DNA of 64,000 nucleotides from QQWI01 sp964522015 (GTDB lineage: Bacteria; Bacillota; Clostridia; Peptostreptococcales; Acidaminobacteraceae). The notes under the pieces are model-generated. The model made no database searches and was not told where the DNA came from. It worked only from the letters and a program-made list of their open reading frames with translations. The stretch is taken from positions 372,001 through 436,000 of the forward strand of contig CAZFST010000001.1 of NCBI GenBank assembly GCA_964522015.1. The letters are read 5' to 3'. Both the position numbers and the translations under genes were made by a program. Shown piece by piece: positions 1 to 7,943 of the stretch (positions are counted from its first letter, which is position 1; each line of letters begins with the position of its first letter).

Positions 1-710
1 TCCAAAATCAAAGTATCTCTCGAACAAGATTCACCTTCTTTGTAAACAATGCCATCAAAAGCCGTTGAATGGCCATTACAGTCCGGTTGCCCTTTTGGAT
101 AATTCACGGTGACAATACCCACCATATTCTCATAGGCTCTGCCCCTTAGCTGAGATATCCGATTAATTTCCATTGGGCAGGCGTTTGGAACCAGCAAGAG
201 TTCAGCACCCTTAAGCATCATGATTCTAGCACTCTCTGGAAATTCGCGGTCATAGCAAATCATGGCGCCAATCTTCACAGTGGTACCATCAATATCTAAA
301 TCAGCAACATAAAAATCTTCACCGGCACTTAATCTCGCCTCATCGCAAAAATCACAGGTATGGACCTTGGCATAATGTAATACTAGATTTCCAAAACGGT
401 CAAAAATACACACCGTATTTCTAGGTTGAGGCTCGTGGCTTTCTAAGAAAGTGATGACGATTGCCATGTCCAGCTCTTTGGCTAAAGATTGAAAAGACCC
501 AACAAAATAGCTGGTCACAGCTATGGCTGTGGCTTTTAAACCCTCAAAGTCCTCTGGTATGTCATAGCCGTTATGCCACATTTCTGGAAACAAGGCAATG
601 TCGGCTCCCATCTGTTTTGCTTGCCGACAAGCAGCCATGCCTTTTTCTAGATTTAAGGCCATAGTGGCTTCGGGCATCAGTTGAAGTAATGCTACTTTGA
701 TGTTCATCAT
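1..710 (-). CDS. Carbon-nitrogen hydrolase (nitrilase superfamily), 3' end off the window
   Basis: Partial gene: about 236 N-terminal residues are present and the C-terminus runs off the left edge. The three catalytic residues of the nitrilase superfamily are visible in order: Glu in LFPEMW, Lys in HYAKVHT and Cys in GAMICYDREFPE. Such enzymes hydrolyse amide or nitrile C-N bonds in the cytoplasm. The family is usually 260-290 residues, so some 30-50 residues are missing. Two adjacent ATG codons (710 and 707) follow an AGGAG site, 5 or 8 nt away. The segments GRAYENMVGIV and YPKGQPDCNGHS fit the aliphatic-amidase / N-carbamoyl-putrescine amidase side of the family. The substrate cannot be assigned. 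Confidence 0.88.
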   Translation of the reverse strand, partial: MMNIKVALLQLMPEATMALNLEKGMAACRQAKQMGADIALFPEMWHNGYDIPEDFEGLKATAIAVTSYFVGSFQSLAKELDMAIVITFLESHEPQPRNTVCIFDRFGNLVLHYAKVHTCDFCDEARLSAGEDFYVADLDIDGTTVKIGAMICYDREFPESARIMMLKGAELLLVPNACPMEINRISQLRGRAYENMVGIVTVNYPKGQPDCNGHSTAFDGIVYKEGESCSRDTLIL

Positions 711-756
711 AACTTCTCCTACAAATAGACTTATTTACTAATCATATCAACTGTTT

Positions 757-1194
757 CTATATCAGGCTGCCATCTCGAAGTTCAATAATGGTCCCTTCAG
801 GGGCTTTCATTTTAAGGAGTTTTCCCTCTTCTACTTGATAGACCACCTCACCTTTTTTAGGTAGAAAATCAAGGAAACCAGCTTCTTGAATACGGATGTA
901 TTCAGCCTCTAAGGACTCACAATACAAACAAAAGTGAACAATGCCCAGTGCATCTTTGTTATAAGGCTCAAATGTTTGTGCCTCCCTAAGCATTGAAATT
1001 TCTACTTCACTGACCTTTGGGGTTTGCAGTTCAATATAAAAATCACCTAGCCTAAGCCATGAATTAAAGCCCCGGCCATGAAAATTGGGGGTTTCTTTAA
1101 CCATTTCAAATTCTAAAATTCTCGTATAAAAAGCCAAAGACTCATGGTATTGATTAGTTTGAATACAAATGTGGTGGATTGATTTTTTTCCCAT
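757..1194 (-). CDS. VOC family protein (glyoxalase/bleomycin-resistance fold)
   Basis: A 145-residue protein beginning MGKKSIHHICIQTNQYHES, the usual first beta strand and helix of a vicinal-oxygen-chelate module. His7 and Glu residues later in the chain (IELQTP, TIIELRDG) are candidates for metal binding. VOC proteins include glyoxalases, dioxygenases and drug-sequestering proteins; nothing here decides between them. An in-frame upstream ATG at 1263 would add 23 residues that do not look like the family, while the ATG at 1194 has AGAAGAGG six bases upstream, so the shorter form is chosen. A promoter-like sequence lies at 1244-1274. Confidence 0.8.
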   Translation of the reverse strand: MGKKSIHHICIQTNQYHESLAFYTRILEFEMVKETPNFHGRGFNSWLRLGDFYIELQTPKVSEVEISMLREAQTFEPYNKDALGIVHFCLYCESLEAEYIRIQEAGFLDFLPKKGEVVYQVEEGKLLKMKAPEGTIIELRDGSLI

Positions 1195-1243
1195 ATGATA
1201 CCTCTTCTCAATATAATTGTTTAGATTTTTTCCATCCCGTGAT

Positions 1244-1274
1244 AGAATAGTAGCAGTCATCACCCATCAGTCAA
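1244..1274 (-). promoter_or_regulatory. Candidate sigma-A promoter for the VOC gene
   Basis: On the minus strand TTGACT (1269-1274) is followed after 16 bp by TACTAT (1247-1252), or after 19 bp by TATTCT (1244-1249). It lies about 50 bp upstream of the chosen VOC start, which supports that start because the longer ATG at 1263 would overlap the promoter. Inferred from sequence only. Confidence 0.45.
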
Positions 1275-1335
1275 TTCTTGATAACTCGGAAATACAAATT
1301 CCTTAAAAAACCTGTCTATGACCACTGGAGATCAA

Positions 1336-2370
1336 ATGAAAGATAGTCTATATTCACTGAGCTTTGAAGCCCTTCAAGAAGCCATTGTAGCCCTTGGAGA
1401 ACCTAAGTTCCGCGCCAAACAAGTTTGGGATTTTATCATCAACAAACGTGTCAAAACCATTGATGAGATGCATAACTTACCCAAATCCTTAAAAGAGAAA
1501 CTCAATAGCAAATTCGTGCTTTTTGACATGAAAGTGGTTACCGTTCAGGGTAGCGAAGAAAGCGCCACTAAAAAATACCTCATTTCGTTAAGAGACGGTA
1601 ACCAAGTGGAAGCCGTGCTGATGAAATATGCCCACGGAAATTCAATCTGCATTTCAAGTCAAGTGGGTTGTCGCATGGGTTGCACCTTCTGTGCCTCCAC
1701 CATTGATGGATTAGCAAGGAATCTAGAGGCCTACGAGCTTTGGGAGCAAATCGCCCTGGTCTCAGCAGATGCCGACCTCCGGGTTTCTCACGTGGTCTTA
1801 ATGGGCAGTGGCGAACCACTGGATAACTTCGACAATGTGGTCAAATTCTTTAGAACAGTGAGCCACGACGACCACTTGAATATCGGCCAAAGGCACATCA
1901 CTGTATCCACTTGTGGCCTGGTCAATAAAATTGATCAACTGGCTGATGAAAAACTCCAGGTAACATTGGCAATTTCATTGCACCAGCCATTTAATGATGC
2001 CAGAAGCAGTGTTGTTCCCGTCAATAAAAGATGGCCAATCGAGCAGCTCATGGCCGCGGTCGATCGCTATATTGAAAAGACCGGCCGCCGTGTCACCATA
2101 GAATACACGCTTATTAGAGGTGTCAACGACTCACCTGAGCACGCCAAAGCACTGATAGAACTCCTTCGTGGTAAACTGCTCCACATCAATTTGATCCCTG
2201 TCAATCCAATCGCTGAACGTGACTACCAGCCCACCAGTAAAAAAGATGTCCACGGTTTTAAAGCGATGCTTGAAAAAGGTCGCCTCAATGTGACGGTTCG
2301 CCGTGAGCTCGGAGATGATATTGACGCAGCATGCGGTCAGTTGAGAAGGTCCTTTGAGAGAAATGCTTAA
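1336..2370 (+). CDS. rlmN: 23S rRNA (adenine(2503)-C(2))-methyltransferase RlmN
   Basis: Radical SAM methyltransferase that methylates C2 of A2503 in 23S rRNA and A37 of some tRNAs by a ping-pong mechanism. The cluster motif CxxxCxxC is seen in GCRMGCTFCAS. The C-terminal GDDIDAACGQLR carries the conserved resolving Cys; the acceptor Cys is expected in the ISTCG-like segment (VSTCGLV). Further family marks are GSGEPLDNFDNV and LIRGVNDSP. About 345 residues, the usual length. The start at 1336 (MKDSLYSL) has GGAG five to six bases upstream; the ATG at 1318 has none. A terminator follows directly. Methylation of A2503 affects sensitivity to drugs binding the peptidyl-transferase centre, notable beside the ABC-F gene near 57.7 kb. 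Confidence 0.97.
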   Translation: MKDSLYSLSFEALQEAIVALGEPKFRAKQVWDFIINKRVKTIDEMHNLPKSLKEKLNSKFVLFDMKVVTVQGSEESATKKYLISLRDGNQVEAVLMKYAHGNSICISSQVGCRMGCTFCASTIDGLARNLEAYELWEQIALVSADADLRVSHVVLMGSGEPLDNFDNVVKFFRTVSHDDHLNIGQRHITVSTCGLVNKIDQLADEKLQVTLAISLHQPFNDARSSVVPVNKRWPIEQLMAAVDRYIEKTGRRVTIEYTLIRGVNDSPEHAKALIELLRGKLLHINLIPVNPIAERDYQPTSKKDVHGFKAMLEKGRLNVTVRRELGDDIDAACGQLRRSFERNA

Positions 2371-2372
2371 AT

Positions 2373-3029
2373 TTAACCACCCTGCTTGGGTGGTTTTTTA
2401 ATTGTTTTTCCGATCAGTAAATCAAGGGAATGAAACAACCTCCTACAACCAGAACGTTGTAATCGTTTGTAAAAGCCATCTTGCGAGACATCTCTCGCTG
2501 TGGCACATGCTTGGATATTTTCTCCTGTTACAAACCAATAGATATCATCCCATGTATCAGGTTTCCACGTGTTCATAATTAAGAGCATATAACTTAAATA
2601 ATCATCTGCAATTTCCGGTATGCAATGCGATGTTCTTAGCGCAATCACATTGTTTTGTTCAGTTCTAATGGTATTCAATGCTTGTTTTGAAGACCTGAAT
2701 ATTTCCCCGTACATATCCCATGAATTTTGTACTAAATGTCCATCATATTGACCAATGGCAATGCCTAATCGTACTGATGCTGGTCGCATATAATAAAATG
2801 TTAAAAACAATAGGTGACTGAAATTTTTAGAGGCAGGTATAAAGATTTGAAAAGCATCCCCTTGGGAACGCGTATATGCGCGTTCAATATTTAGCTCCTC
2901 TAATAAAGCCTGGTTGAGTGCTTGTATTCGTTGTTCAAACCAGATATCAAAATTACCGTACATTTTACTTCGAGAACCGATTAGATTCCCCGTAATCACT
3001 ATTGCTTCCATTTCCACCATAGTTACCAT
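2373..3029 (-). CDS. SatD-like family protein
   Basis: About 218 residues. The N-terminus AIVITGNLIGSRSK resembles the GD-x(2)-SR opening of the SatD family, and the following RSQGDAFQIF plus VRLGIAIGQ pattern looks like a nucleotide-cyclase-type alpha/beta fold. The C-terminal third (ATARDVSQDGFYKRLQRSG) looks like a helix-turn-helix. SatD-type proteins are poorly characterised; a regulatory role is inferred. ATG at 3029 has AAGGGG five bases upstream and is preferred over the ATG at 3056. The last nine codons coincide with the rlmN terminator, so the sequence is under double constraint. Three TCAACTA repeats sit just upstream. Confidence 0.62.
   Translation of the reverse strand: MVTMVEMEAIVITGNLIGSRSKMYGNFDIWFEQRIQALNQALLEELNIERAYTRSQGDAFQIFIPASKNFSHLLFLTFYYMRPASVRLGIAIGQYDGHLVQNSWDMYGEIFRSSKQALNTIRTEQNNVIALRTSHCIPEIADDYLSYMLLIMNTWKPDTWDDIYWFVTGENIQACATARDVSQDGFYKRLQRSGCRRLFHSLDLLIGKTIKKPPKQGG
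2375..2399 (+). terminator. Rho-independent terminator of rlmN
   Basis: AACCACCC (2375-2382) and GGGTGGTT (2388-2395) form an 8-bp stem with a 5-nt loop, followed by a T run. The element begins 5 nt after the rlmN stop codon and overlaps the last codons and stop of the convergent gene (2373-3029). Confidence 0.85.
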
Positions 3030-3056
3030 GTGCGCCCCTTCTCTTATGGTAATCAT

Positions 3057-3089
3057 TCAACTAGTACCTCAACTAGCATCATTCAACTA
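3057..3089. repeat. Three TCAACTA short repeats upstream of the SatD-like gene
   Basis: TCAACTA occurs at 3057-3063, 3069-3075 and 3083-3089, at 12- and 14-bp steps, in the upstream region of the SatD-like gene. The spacing near one helical turn would suit a regulator binding one DNA face. The rest of the 210-bp gap up to 3238 is AT-rich with no gene. Confidence 0.35.
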
Positions 3090-3238
3090 ATCAGCTACAC
3101 ACATGATATGCTTATACTCTTAATAATGGCGATAATACACTATGTTGTATAATATAATAATAATACTTTATTGAGTATTTAAGTGCTACAATACTGCATT
3201 CTATATAATTGGTTATTTTCTTCCCTTAAAGGTTCAGA

Positions 3239-3769
3239 TTATAATGTCTTATTATGTAGTTTTGCCATCATGATAAAATCTGAGTATTGGCCTCTACAAA
3301 AGTAACCATCGATTTGTTTGCCTTCTTCTTGAAAGCCTACACTTGACCAAAATTTCAGTGCGTTTTGATTAAAGCCTACAACGCCAATGGCTAGGCGGTT
3401 TAGATTTAATGTGTTAAAGGCATAATCAAACATCAAGGCAACCACTTCTTTACCATACCCTTTGTTCCAGTAGTTTCGATCCCAAATGACCAGTGAGTAG
3501 TCAGAGGTTCTCCACGGCATAAAGATACGCAGAAAACCAGTTTCGCCAATGATTTTATTAGTGGCTTTGTCTATGATGATAAACCAGATGCGGCTATCGG
3601 TTTTTTGACAGCGTTCGTAAAACTCTTCAAATTCTTGCTCAGTATCTGGGAACACAGAACCCGTCAACTCACTAATCTCACGGTCACACATCAATAATGC
3701 AAGTTCTTCCAAATCCGATTTTCGGATTGTTCGCAGTTCAATTCTATTTCCTTGTAAAAATCCTGCCAT
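3239..3769 (-). CDS. GNAT family N-acetyltransferase (RimJ/RimL type)
   Basis: A 176-residue acetyltransferase of the acetyl_transf_3 / RimJ-RimL group. It starts with the usual strand GNRIELRTIRKSDLEEL, continues through ETGFLRI and ends with the acetyl-CoA loop region NKGYGKEVVALM and FWSSVGFQEEGKQ. It transfers acetyl from acetyl-CoA to an amine; protein N-termini and antibiotics are both known targets in this group. The start at 3769 is set by AAGGAG seven bases upstream. Substrate unknown. Confidence 0.88.
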   Translation of the reverse strand: MAGFLQGNRIELRTIRKSDLEELALLMCDREISELTGSVFPDTEQEFEEFYERCQKTDSRIWFIIIDKATNKIIGETGFLRIFMPWRTSDYSLVIWDRNYWNKGYGKEVVALMFDYAFNTLNLNRLAIGVVGFNQNALKFWSSVGFQEEGKQIDGYFCRGQYSDFIMMAKLHNKTL

Positions 3770-3829
3770 AATAGTCTCCTTTTGTAATGCTGCATTTTTG
3801 TCAAAAGTGCACTTCTGCACCCCCACCCT

Positions 3830-4873
3830 CTAACATGAATAGAGCTTTCCAAGTATAGTTTTTGTCAATTCAAGTATTTGAACATCAGTGTTATCCCGAT
3901 AATCCATGGCGACCGGATGTAAGATGCTCATACGCCTTAGTAGTCCGTGTTTTCCGATTTTATCCTCTGGGGATACTGAAACGAAAAGCGCACTTGTAGT
4001 GTTACCCGTCTTCTTTTCCTGCTTCATATCAAGTGTTTGTTTTGAGTAGACTGACAACGAATACCCCTCTTCCAATTCATAATTCATCATCAGTAGAGAC
4101 ATACCTTCGGGACAAATTTCCAAAGAGTGTGTTTTCATTTCCCTTTTTAGTTCAACAAGATCATCGTCACTCAGATGCTTCAATTGATCGGCGGTGTACT
4201 TCTTAGGCATTTCACTATGTATATCATACAGGGATAACGGATAAACGTAACCATTACAAACACCATTTTCGCCATAAGTTAGGGTCAGTTGCTGCTCAAA
4301 ACTAGGATCGAATGACAATTCAACATCCTGTTCTATCCAGTAGGTTTCATAACCTTGTGAGGTTTCAACAGATATGGTCATTTCTTTGTTTGGATCAATG
4401 GATGGAACCTTGCCATCTTGTGCCAAAGTACATTGCATGAAGTACAATTGAGATGGTTCATAATCAAAAAATCGGTCTGGTATCAGATTTCGTTCTGTGA
4501 AAAATTGGATTTTAGAACCAGCATCAAAATCAAGTTGCATCACATGATTGCCAGAACTAGAGTTAAATTGATAGATTTGATTTTGGATTGTTATCTTACT
4601 AAAAGCCAAGTGGTTTCTAGATCTCATACCAAACTGAAATTGTAGGGTCTCTTTTTTTGTGAATGCTTCTGGATTCATAATAGGATTCACACCAGGTAAA
4701 GTATGAGGAGCTGTGTTTTCAAAAGGACCGTGGCACAAAATCCATAATTTAGTGTGGTTTTGTTCTTTAATAATCGATAAGAAATGGACATCATATTCAT
4801 CCATTTGAATCGACTTGTCAATTTTGATTTCTTTAACAGGGTTAATCAGTTGATATAGAAAATCTCTTAACAT
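3830..4873 (-). CDS. Hypothetical protein, no recognised domain
   Basis: A 347-residue soluble protein without signal peptide or membrane segments. I recognise no family. The N-terminal half is rich in beta-type sequence (ILCHGPFENTAPHT, MQLDFDAGSKIQFF) and the C-terminal third has alternating charged helices. Its ATG overlaps the stop of the P-loop kinase gene upstream by 7 bp, so the two are translationally coupled. A GGGGGG stretch three bases before ATG serves as ribosome site. The product may act with the kinase but the sequence does not say how. Confidence 0.7.
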   Translation of the reverse strand: MLRDFLYQLINPVKEIKIDKSIQMDEYDVHFLSIIKEQNHTKLWILCHGPFENTAPHTLPGVNPIMNPEAFTKKETLQFQFGMRSRNHLAFSKITIQNQIYQFNSSSGNHVMQLDFDAGSKIQFFTERNLIPDRFFDYEPSQLYFMQCTLAQDGKVPSIDPNKEMTISVETSQGYETYWIEQDVELSFDPSFEQQLTLTYGENGVCNGYVYPLSLYDIHSEMPKKYTADQLKHLSDDDLVELKREMKTHSLEICPEGMSLLMMNYELEEGYSLSVYSKQTLDMKQEKKTGNTTSALFVSVSPEDKIGKHGLLRRMSILHPVAMDYRDNTDVQILELTKTILGKLYSC

Positions 4874-5439
4874 AGGCCCCCCAAGCCAAATGTGCTAATG
4901 ATTGAATCAGCTACCTCCTCTGGGGTCATCTGCGTATTATCAATTCTAAGATAATGGCGGTGGTCAATTTCACCGGGATCTGAGTTCAAACGGTATTTTT
5001 CAAGACTCGATAACAATTCTTGATGGGACCATTCCAGATTTCTTTTGGTCGGTTTTTCTTGCAATCTAAGTGGCGTGCTGTTTCTATGGATTCTTGCTTC
5101 CAAATCCGCCTCTAGCTCCACAATATAGGTATTGGCCCCTTGGTCTTCAAATAGCTGCAAAACTGAAGCGACATACTCACCATCGCTTGGCATATCAAAT
5201 GCCCAAACGTAGGTGAAAATCATCCCCTTTTGCTGGGAGTTGGCCATGGCTTCAAATATCTCACGGCGGAATAGGCGTATCAGCTTTTGTGCCTCAGGAG
5301 TATGAAAATCAAAGAGTTGCAGCACGAGTTCGATCGACATATGGTTATGGAACAACTTTAAACCTGTTTTTTGTGCCAATGCTTTGCCGACGGCCATTTT
5401 ACCCACCGCCTGTGGGCCTGTGATTAGTATGAAATCCAT
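4867..5439 (-). CDS. P-loop small-molecule kinase-like ATPase
   Basis: A 190-residue P-loop protein. Walker A is GPQAVGKM near residues 8-15, with Met where Ser/Thr is usual after the Lys; this GPxAVGKM variant followed by LFHNHMSIELV is typical of a known group of small AAA/shikimate-kinase-like proteins. YVWAFDMPSDGEYV corresponds to the second strand and PTKRNLEW to a lid-like segment. Likely phosphorylates a small molecule in the cytoplasm, substrate unknown. Start 5439 has GGAGG six bases upstream. Coupled to the downstream 3830-4873 gene. Confidence 0.75.
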   Translation of the reverse strand: MDFILITGPQAVGKMAVGKALAQKTGLKLFHNHMSIELVLQLFDFHTPEAQKLIRLFRREIFEAMANSQQKGMIFTYVWAFDMPSDGEYVASVLQLFEDQGANTYIVELEADLEARIHRNSTPLRLQEKPTKRNLEWSHQELLSSLEKYRLNSDPGEIDHRHYLRIDNTQMTPEEVADSIISTFGLGGLC

Positions 5440-5455
5440 GTAATGCCTCCTCATA

Positions 5456-6091
5456 TCAAGTTCTATTTCCTTGCTTAACTACATTCTTGATGTCATCCAT
5501 CAACAGCCTCATCATTTCAATATCTCCGATGACATCCCCAACTTCAAGTGAATGATTTGCCCCTTCAAATATACTGCACGTGCTTACAGAATCTTGAATA
5601 CGGATTCTATATTCTTCACTTAGTAAGCCATCCTTACTCCCCATTACAAAATACATGTTTTGATTTAAGGTTTGCGGCAAGGTCATATCAGTGGGTGTTA
5701 AATAGATCAGTTGCAGTTCAGCTTTGCCATTCACTTCACTAATATGCTTTTCAAGTGCTGGTACAAATCGTGTGCCTAGACTTTTTCCAATCACGATTAT
5801 TTTCTTATACTTTGCTAACTCTAATTGATTGACAACAGCCATGATCTCTTGCTCAATGGTAGCCACTTCCTCTAAGAGAACAAACGTTTCAAAGCTATAT
5901 TGGCAACCATACTTCACACAAAGCAAGTCCACATTCAGCTCTAAAAACAGGGTGGTAAGATAGTGGAAAATCGGACTGTCTTGCGTGTATTTAAAACCAG
6001 GCAGTGTTATTACCAAGACTTCGCTTTGATTTTTAAAGTAATCATGATGCAGTTTTGCAATCCATTTAGATGATGTTTCGATTGTCACCAT
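5456..6091 (-). CDS. Alpha/beta hydrolase-fold protein
   Basis: About 211 residues. VLVITLPGF is the first core strand and oxyanion region, IVIGKSLGTRFV is the nucleophile elbow (Ser in G-K-S-L-G), and ANHSLEVGD near the C-terminus supplies the catalytic His. An Asp is expected in the VMGSKDGLL segment. Cytoplasmic; no signal peptide. The ATG at 6091 has GGAG five bases upstream; an ATG at 6127 is in frame but lacks a good site. It precedes the P-loop kinase gene by 16 bp and is probably cotranscribed. Substrate unknown. Confidence 0.75.
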   Translation of the reverse strand: MVTIETSSKWIAKLHHDYFKNQSEVLVITLPGFKYTQDSPIFHYLTTLFLELNVDLLCVKYGCQYSFETFVLLEEVATIEQEIMAVVNQLELAKYKKIIVIGKSLGTRFVPALEKHISEVNGKAELQLIYLTPTDMTLPQTLNQNMYFVMGSKDGLLSEEYRIRIQDSVSTCSIFEGANHSLEVGDVIGDIEMMRLLMDDIKNVVKQGNRT

Positions 6092-6178
6092 TTCAGCTCC
6101 ATTTTCCAGTAGTCTGTCCATTTCCACTTGTGTGCTCTGTTTCCGATCTGCTAGCTCGGTTTCAATGTCAAATAATTA

Positions 6179-7042
6179 TCAATCCCAAGAACTAGGTCGT
6201 GTCAGTGTTATCGGCAGCTTTGTATTTGCATTGCCTTTTGCCGTATTGATTTGCCCCTGGGACAAAAAAATACTATCCGCCAGATTCCCGCCGCTGAAAT
6301 CAGCATCTCTCAAATCAGCTCCGATAAAATCGGCACCGGTCAAGTCAACATCTCGCAGATTCGCTGCAATCATGCATGCCCCTCTAAAATCTGCCCCTCT
6401 CAAATTCATTGCCCGTAAGTCCGAGCCAAAATAATCGGTTCTACCTGGTTTAGGCATCTTACTTTTGGTACCTGAATTCTCTCTGCTGCGACTATTGGCA
6501 CGAACCTGTTCGCTGGTATACTTGAGCAAGCTGTTAACTTTATTGCGGTGATCTTCCAGATTCAAGGCTAACAACTCATCCATCTCATAATGGGTAAAGG
6601 CTTCATTAACCGCGATCAAAGCACTGATTTCTGACTTAACCGAGTCTTCTGTCTGTAGCATCAAGCTATGGATCAGGTACCACTGCATTTCATGGAGCTG
6701 CCTGATCTTCAAAAACCCATCGAACATCCCTTGGACGGATTCAGGATGATCTCGCCAATTCTGTCCGCCACTTGTAACCTGAGCTGCCTTCTGACCTGCA
6801 CCAAAGCAGTCGTAGGCGATACACCCCTTCAAATTCAACTGTCGAAGGTTATTATGAACTAAGCAAGTATAGTTTTGCTCTAGGTTTATACAAGGGGTCC
6901 CTGCATCTTTATTGGTCGGAAATCCGTCTGATGCACTAAAATAAAGTGCGACACAACAGTAACCAAAGCATTTGGTGCAATCAGCTTTCAATTCGAGGTA
7001 GTGTTTGTTTTCAAGTAAGTTGTTTTCAAGTAAGTTGTTCAT
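6179..7042 (-). CDS. Cys-rich N-terminal domain fused to pentapeptide repeats
   Basis: About 287 residues in two parts. Residues 14-75 hold a cysteine cluster (CTKCFGYCCVAL, then CINLEQNYTCLVH and KGCIAYDCFGAG), which suggests a bound metal or iron-sulfur cluster like that of YkgJ-type zinc/iron-chelate proteins. Residues 205-265 are pentapeptide repeats (MNLRGADFRGA, ANLRDVDLTGADFIGADLRDAD), which fold as a right-handed beta helix; proteins such as Qnr and MfpA use this fold to mimic DNA and protect gyrase. The start at 7042 has GGAG nine bases upstream. A perfect 15-bp tandem duplication (7007-7036) encodes NNLLE twice. Divergent from a MerR-GyrI gene. Confidence 0.82.
   Translation of the reverse strand: MNNLLENNLLENKHYLELKADCTKCFGYCCVALYFSASDGFPTNKDAGTPCINLEQNYTCLVHNNLRQLNLKGCIAYDCFGAGQKAAQVTSGGQNWRDHPESVQGMFDGFLKIRQLHEMQWYLIHSLMLQTEDSVKSEISALIAVNEAFTHYEMDELLALNLEDHRNKVNSLLKYTSEQVRANSRSRENSGTKSKMPKPGRTDYFGSDLRAMNLRGADFRGACMIAANLRDVDLTGADFIGADLRDADFSGGNLADSIFLSQGQINTAKGNANTKLPITLTRPSSWD
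7007..7036. repeat. Tandem 15-bp duplication in the gene start
   Basis: GTTTTCAAGTAAGTT is present twice without a gap, directly after the start codon of the pentapeptide gene, duplicating the codons for NNLLE. It is in frame, so it lengthens the N-terminus by five residues. Confidence 0.8.
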
Positions 7043-7079
7043 ATGACTATTCTCCACAATAATTATTTTCGCAAAAACC

Positions 7080-7111
7080 TTGACTCACCCCCGCGCTGGA
7101 GGGTATATACT
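7080..7111 (+). promoter_or_regulatory. MerR-type promoter with 20-bp spacer and operator dyad
   Basis: TTGACT (7080-7085) and TATACT (7106-7111) are separated by 20 bp rather than 17. A C-rich/G-rich dyad (ACCCCC ... GGAGGGT) lies between them. Over-long spacers with a central dyad are the hallmark of promoters activated by MerR-family proteins, which twist the DNA to realign the boxes. It drives the MerR-GyrI gene, so autoregulation is inferred, and it sits in the divergent gap with the pentapeptide gene. Confidence 0.75.
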
Positions 7112-7136
7112 AAAATCAAGAAAGGAGGTATTACTC

Positions 7137-7943
7137 GTGTATCGTATTGGTGAGTTCTCAAAAATTACATCTCTGACAGTGAAGGCCCTCCATTATTATG
7201 ATGATATCGGCCTATTGAAACCGGCGAATACGGATTCAGTTACTGGGTATCGTTATTACGATCAGGCAAACTATCAAAGGGCAATGGTGATCAAGTCTCT
7301 CAAGAGGTTTGACTTCAGCATCCAAGAGCTCTTGGATGCTGTTCCGAGAATAGAAGGACCAGAAGATATGGCCGCCTATCTTGAAGAAAAGAAACAACAA
7401 ATTGCTTTGCATGTTCAAACCCTGCGAAACACCCAAAGGATGATTACCCGGGAGGTAACACTATTAAAGGAGGTAACCACAATGACTGAAACCACAACTG
7501 TTTTAATTAAAGATGTTCCTGAAATCACGGTGGCAAGTATTCGTTTTAAGGGTCGCTACGACTCCGTTGGGGACCATATGGGGCCAATATTTAAAGCGGT
7601 GGGCGGAAATGGTTCAGGTGCCCCATTCTCTTTGTATTTTGACGAAGGCTTCAAAGAAGAGGATGCCGATATCGAAATCTGTGTTCCTGTTAAAAAACCT
7701 GTGAATAAAGGCACTGTCACATCGCGAACATTGCCTGCACAAAAGGTGGTTAGTGCCATCCACTACGGTCCCTACGATACCCTTCACGAAACCTACAAGG
7801 CCATTGCTGATTATATGAATGCCAACAACCTCACAGGGGTTACGCCAAGCCGCGAGCACTACATTAAAGGCCCAGGCATGCTCCTAAAAGGCAACCCTGA
7901 AAAATATCAAACAGAGATTCAAATCCCAATTAGGGAGCAATGA
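7137..7943 (+). CDS. MerR family regulator with GyrI-like effector domain
   Basis: About 268 residues from a GTG start with AAAGGAGGT eight bases upstream. Residues 1-70 are a MerR winged helix (YRIGEFSKITSLTVKALHYYDDIGLL), followed by a dimerisation helix (YLEEKKQQIALHVQTL). Residues 120-268 are a GyrI-like (BmrR/SbmC) ligand-binding domain (ITVASIRFKGRYDSVGDH ... VSAIHYGPYDTLHETY ... EIQIPI). Such regulators bind amphipathic drugs and activate resistance or detoxification genes. The gene overlaps the next by ATGA, so the downstream toroid protein is its cotranscribed partner. Confidence 0.93.
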   Translation: MYRIGEFSKITSLTVKALHYYDDIGLLKPANTDSVTGYRYYDQANYQRAMVIKSLKRFDFSIQELLDAVPRIEGPEDMAAYLEEKKQQIALHVQTLRNTQRMITREVTLLKEVTTMTETTTVLIKDVPEITVASIRFKGRYDSVGDHMGPIFKAVGGNGSGAPFSLYFDEGFKEEDADIEICVPVKKPVNKGTVTSRTLPAQKVVSAIHYGPYDTLHETYKAIADYMNANNLTGVTPSREHYIKGPGMLLKGNPEKYQTEIQIPIREQ

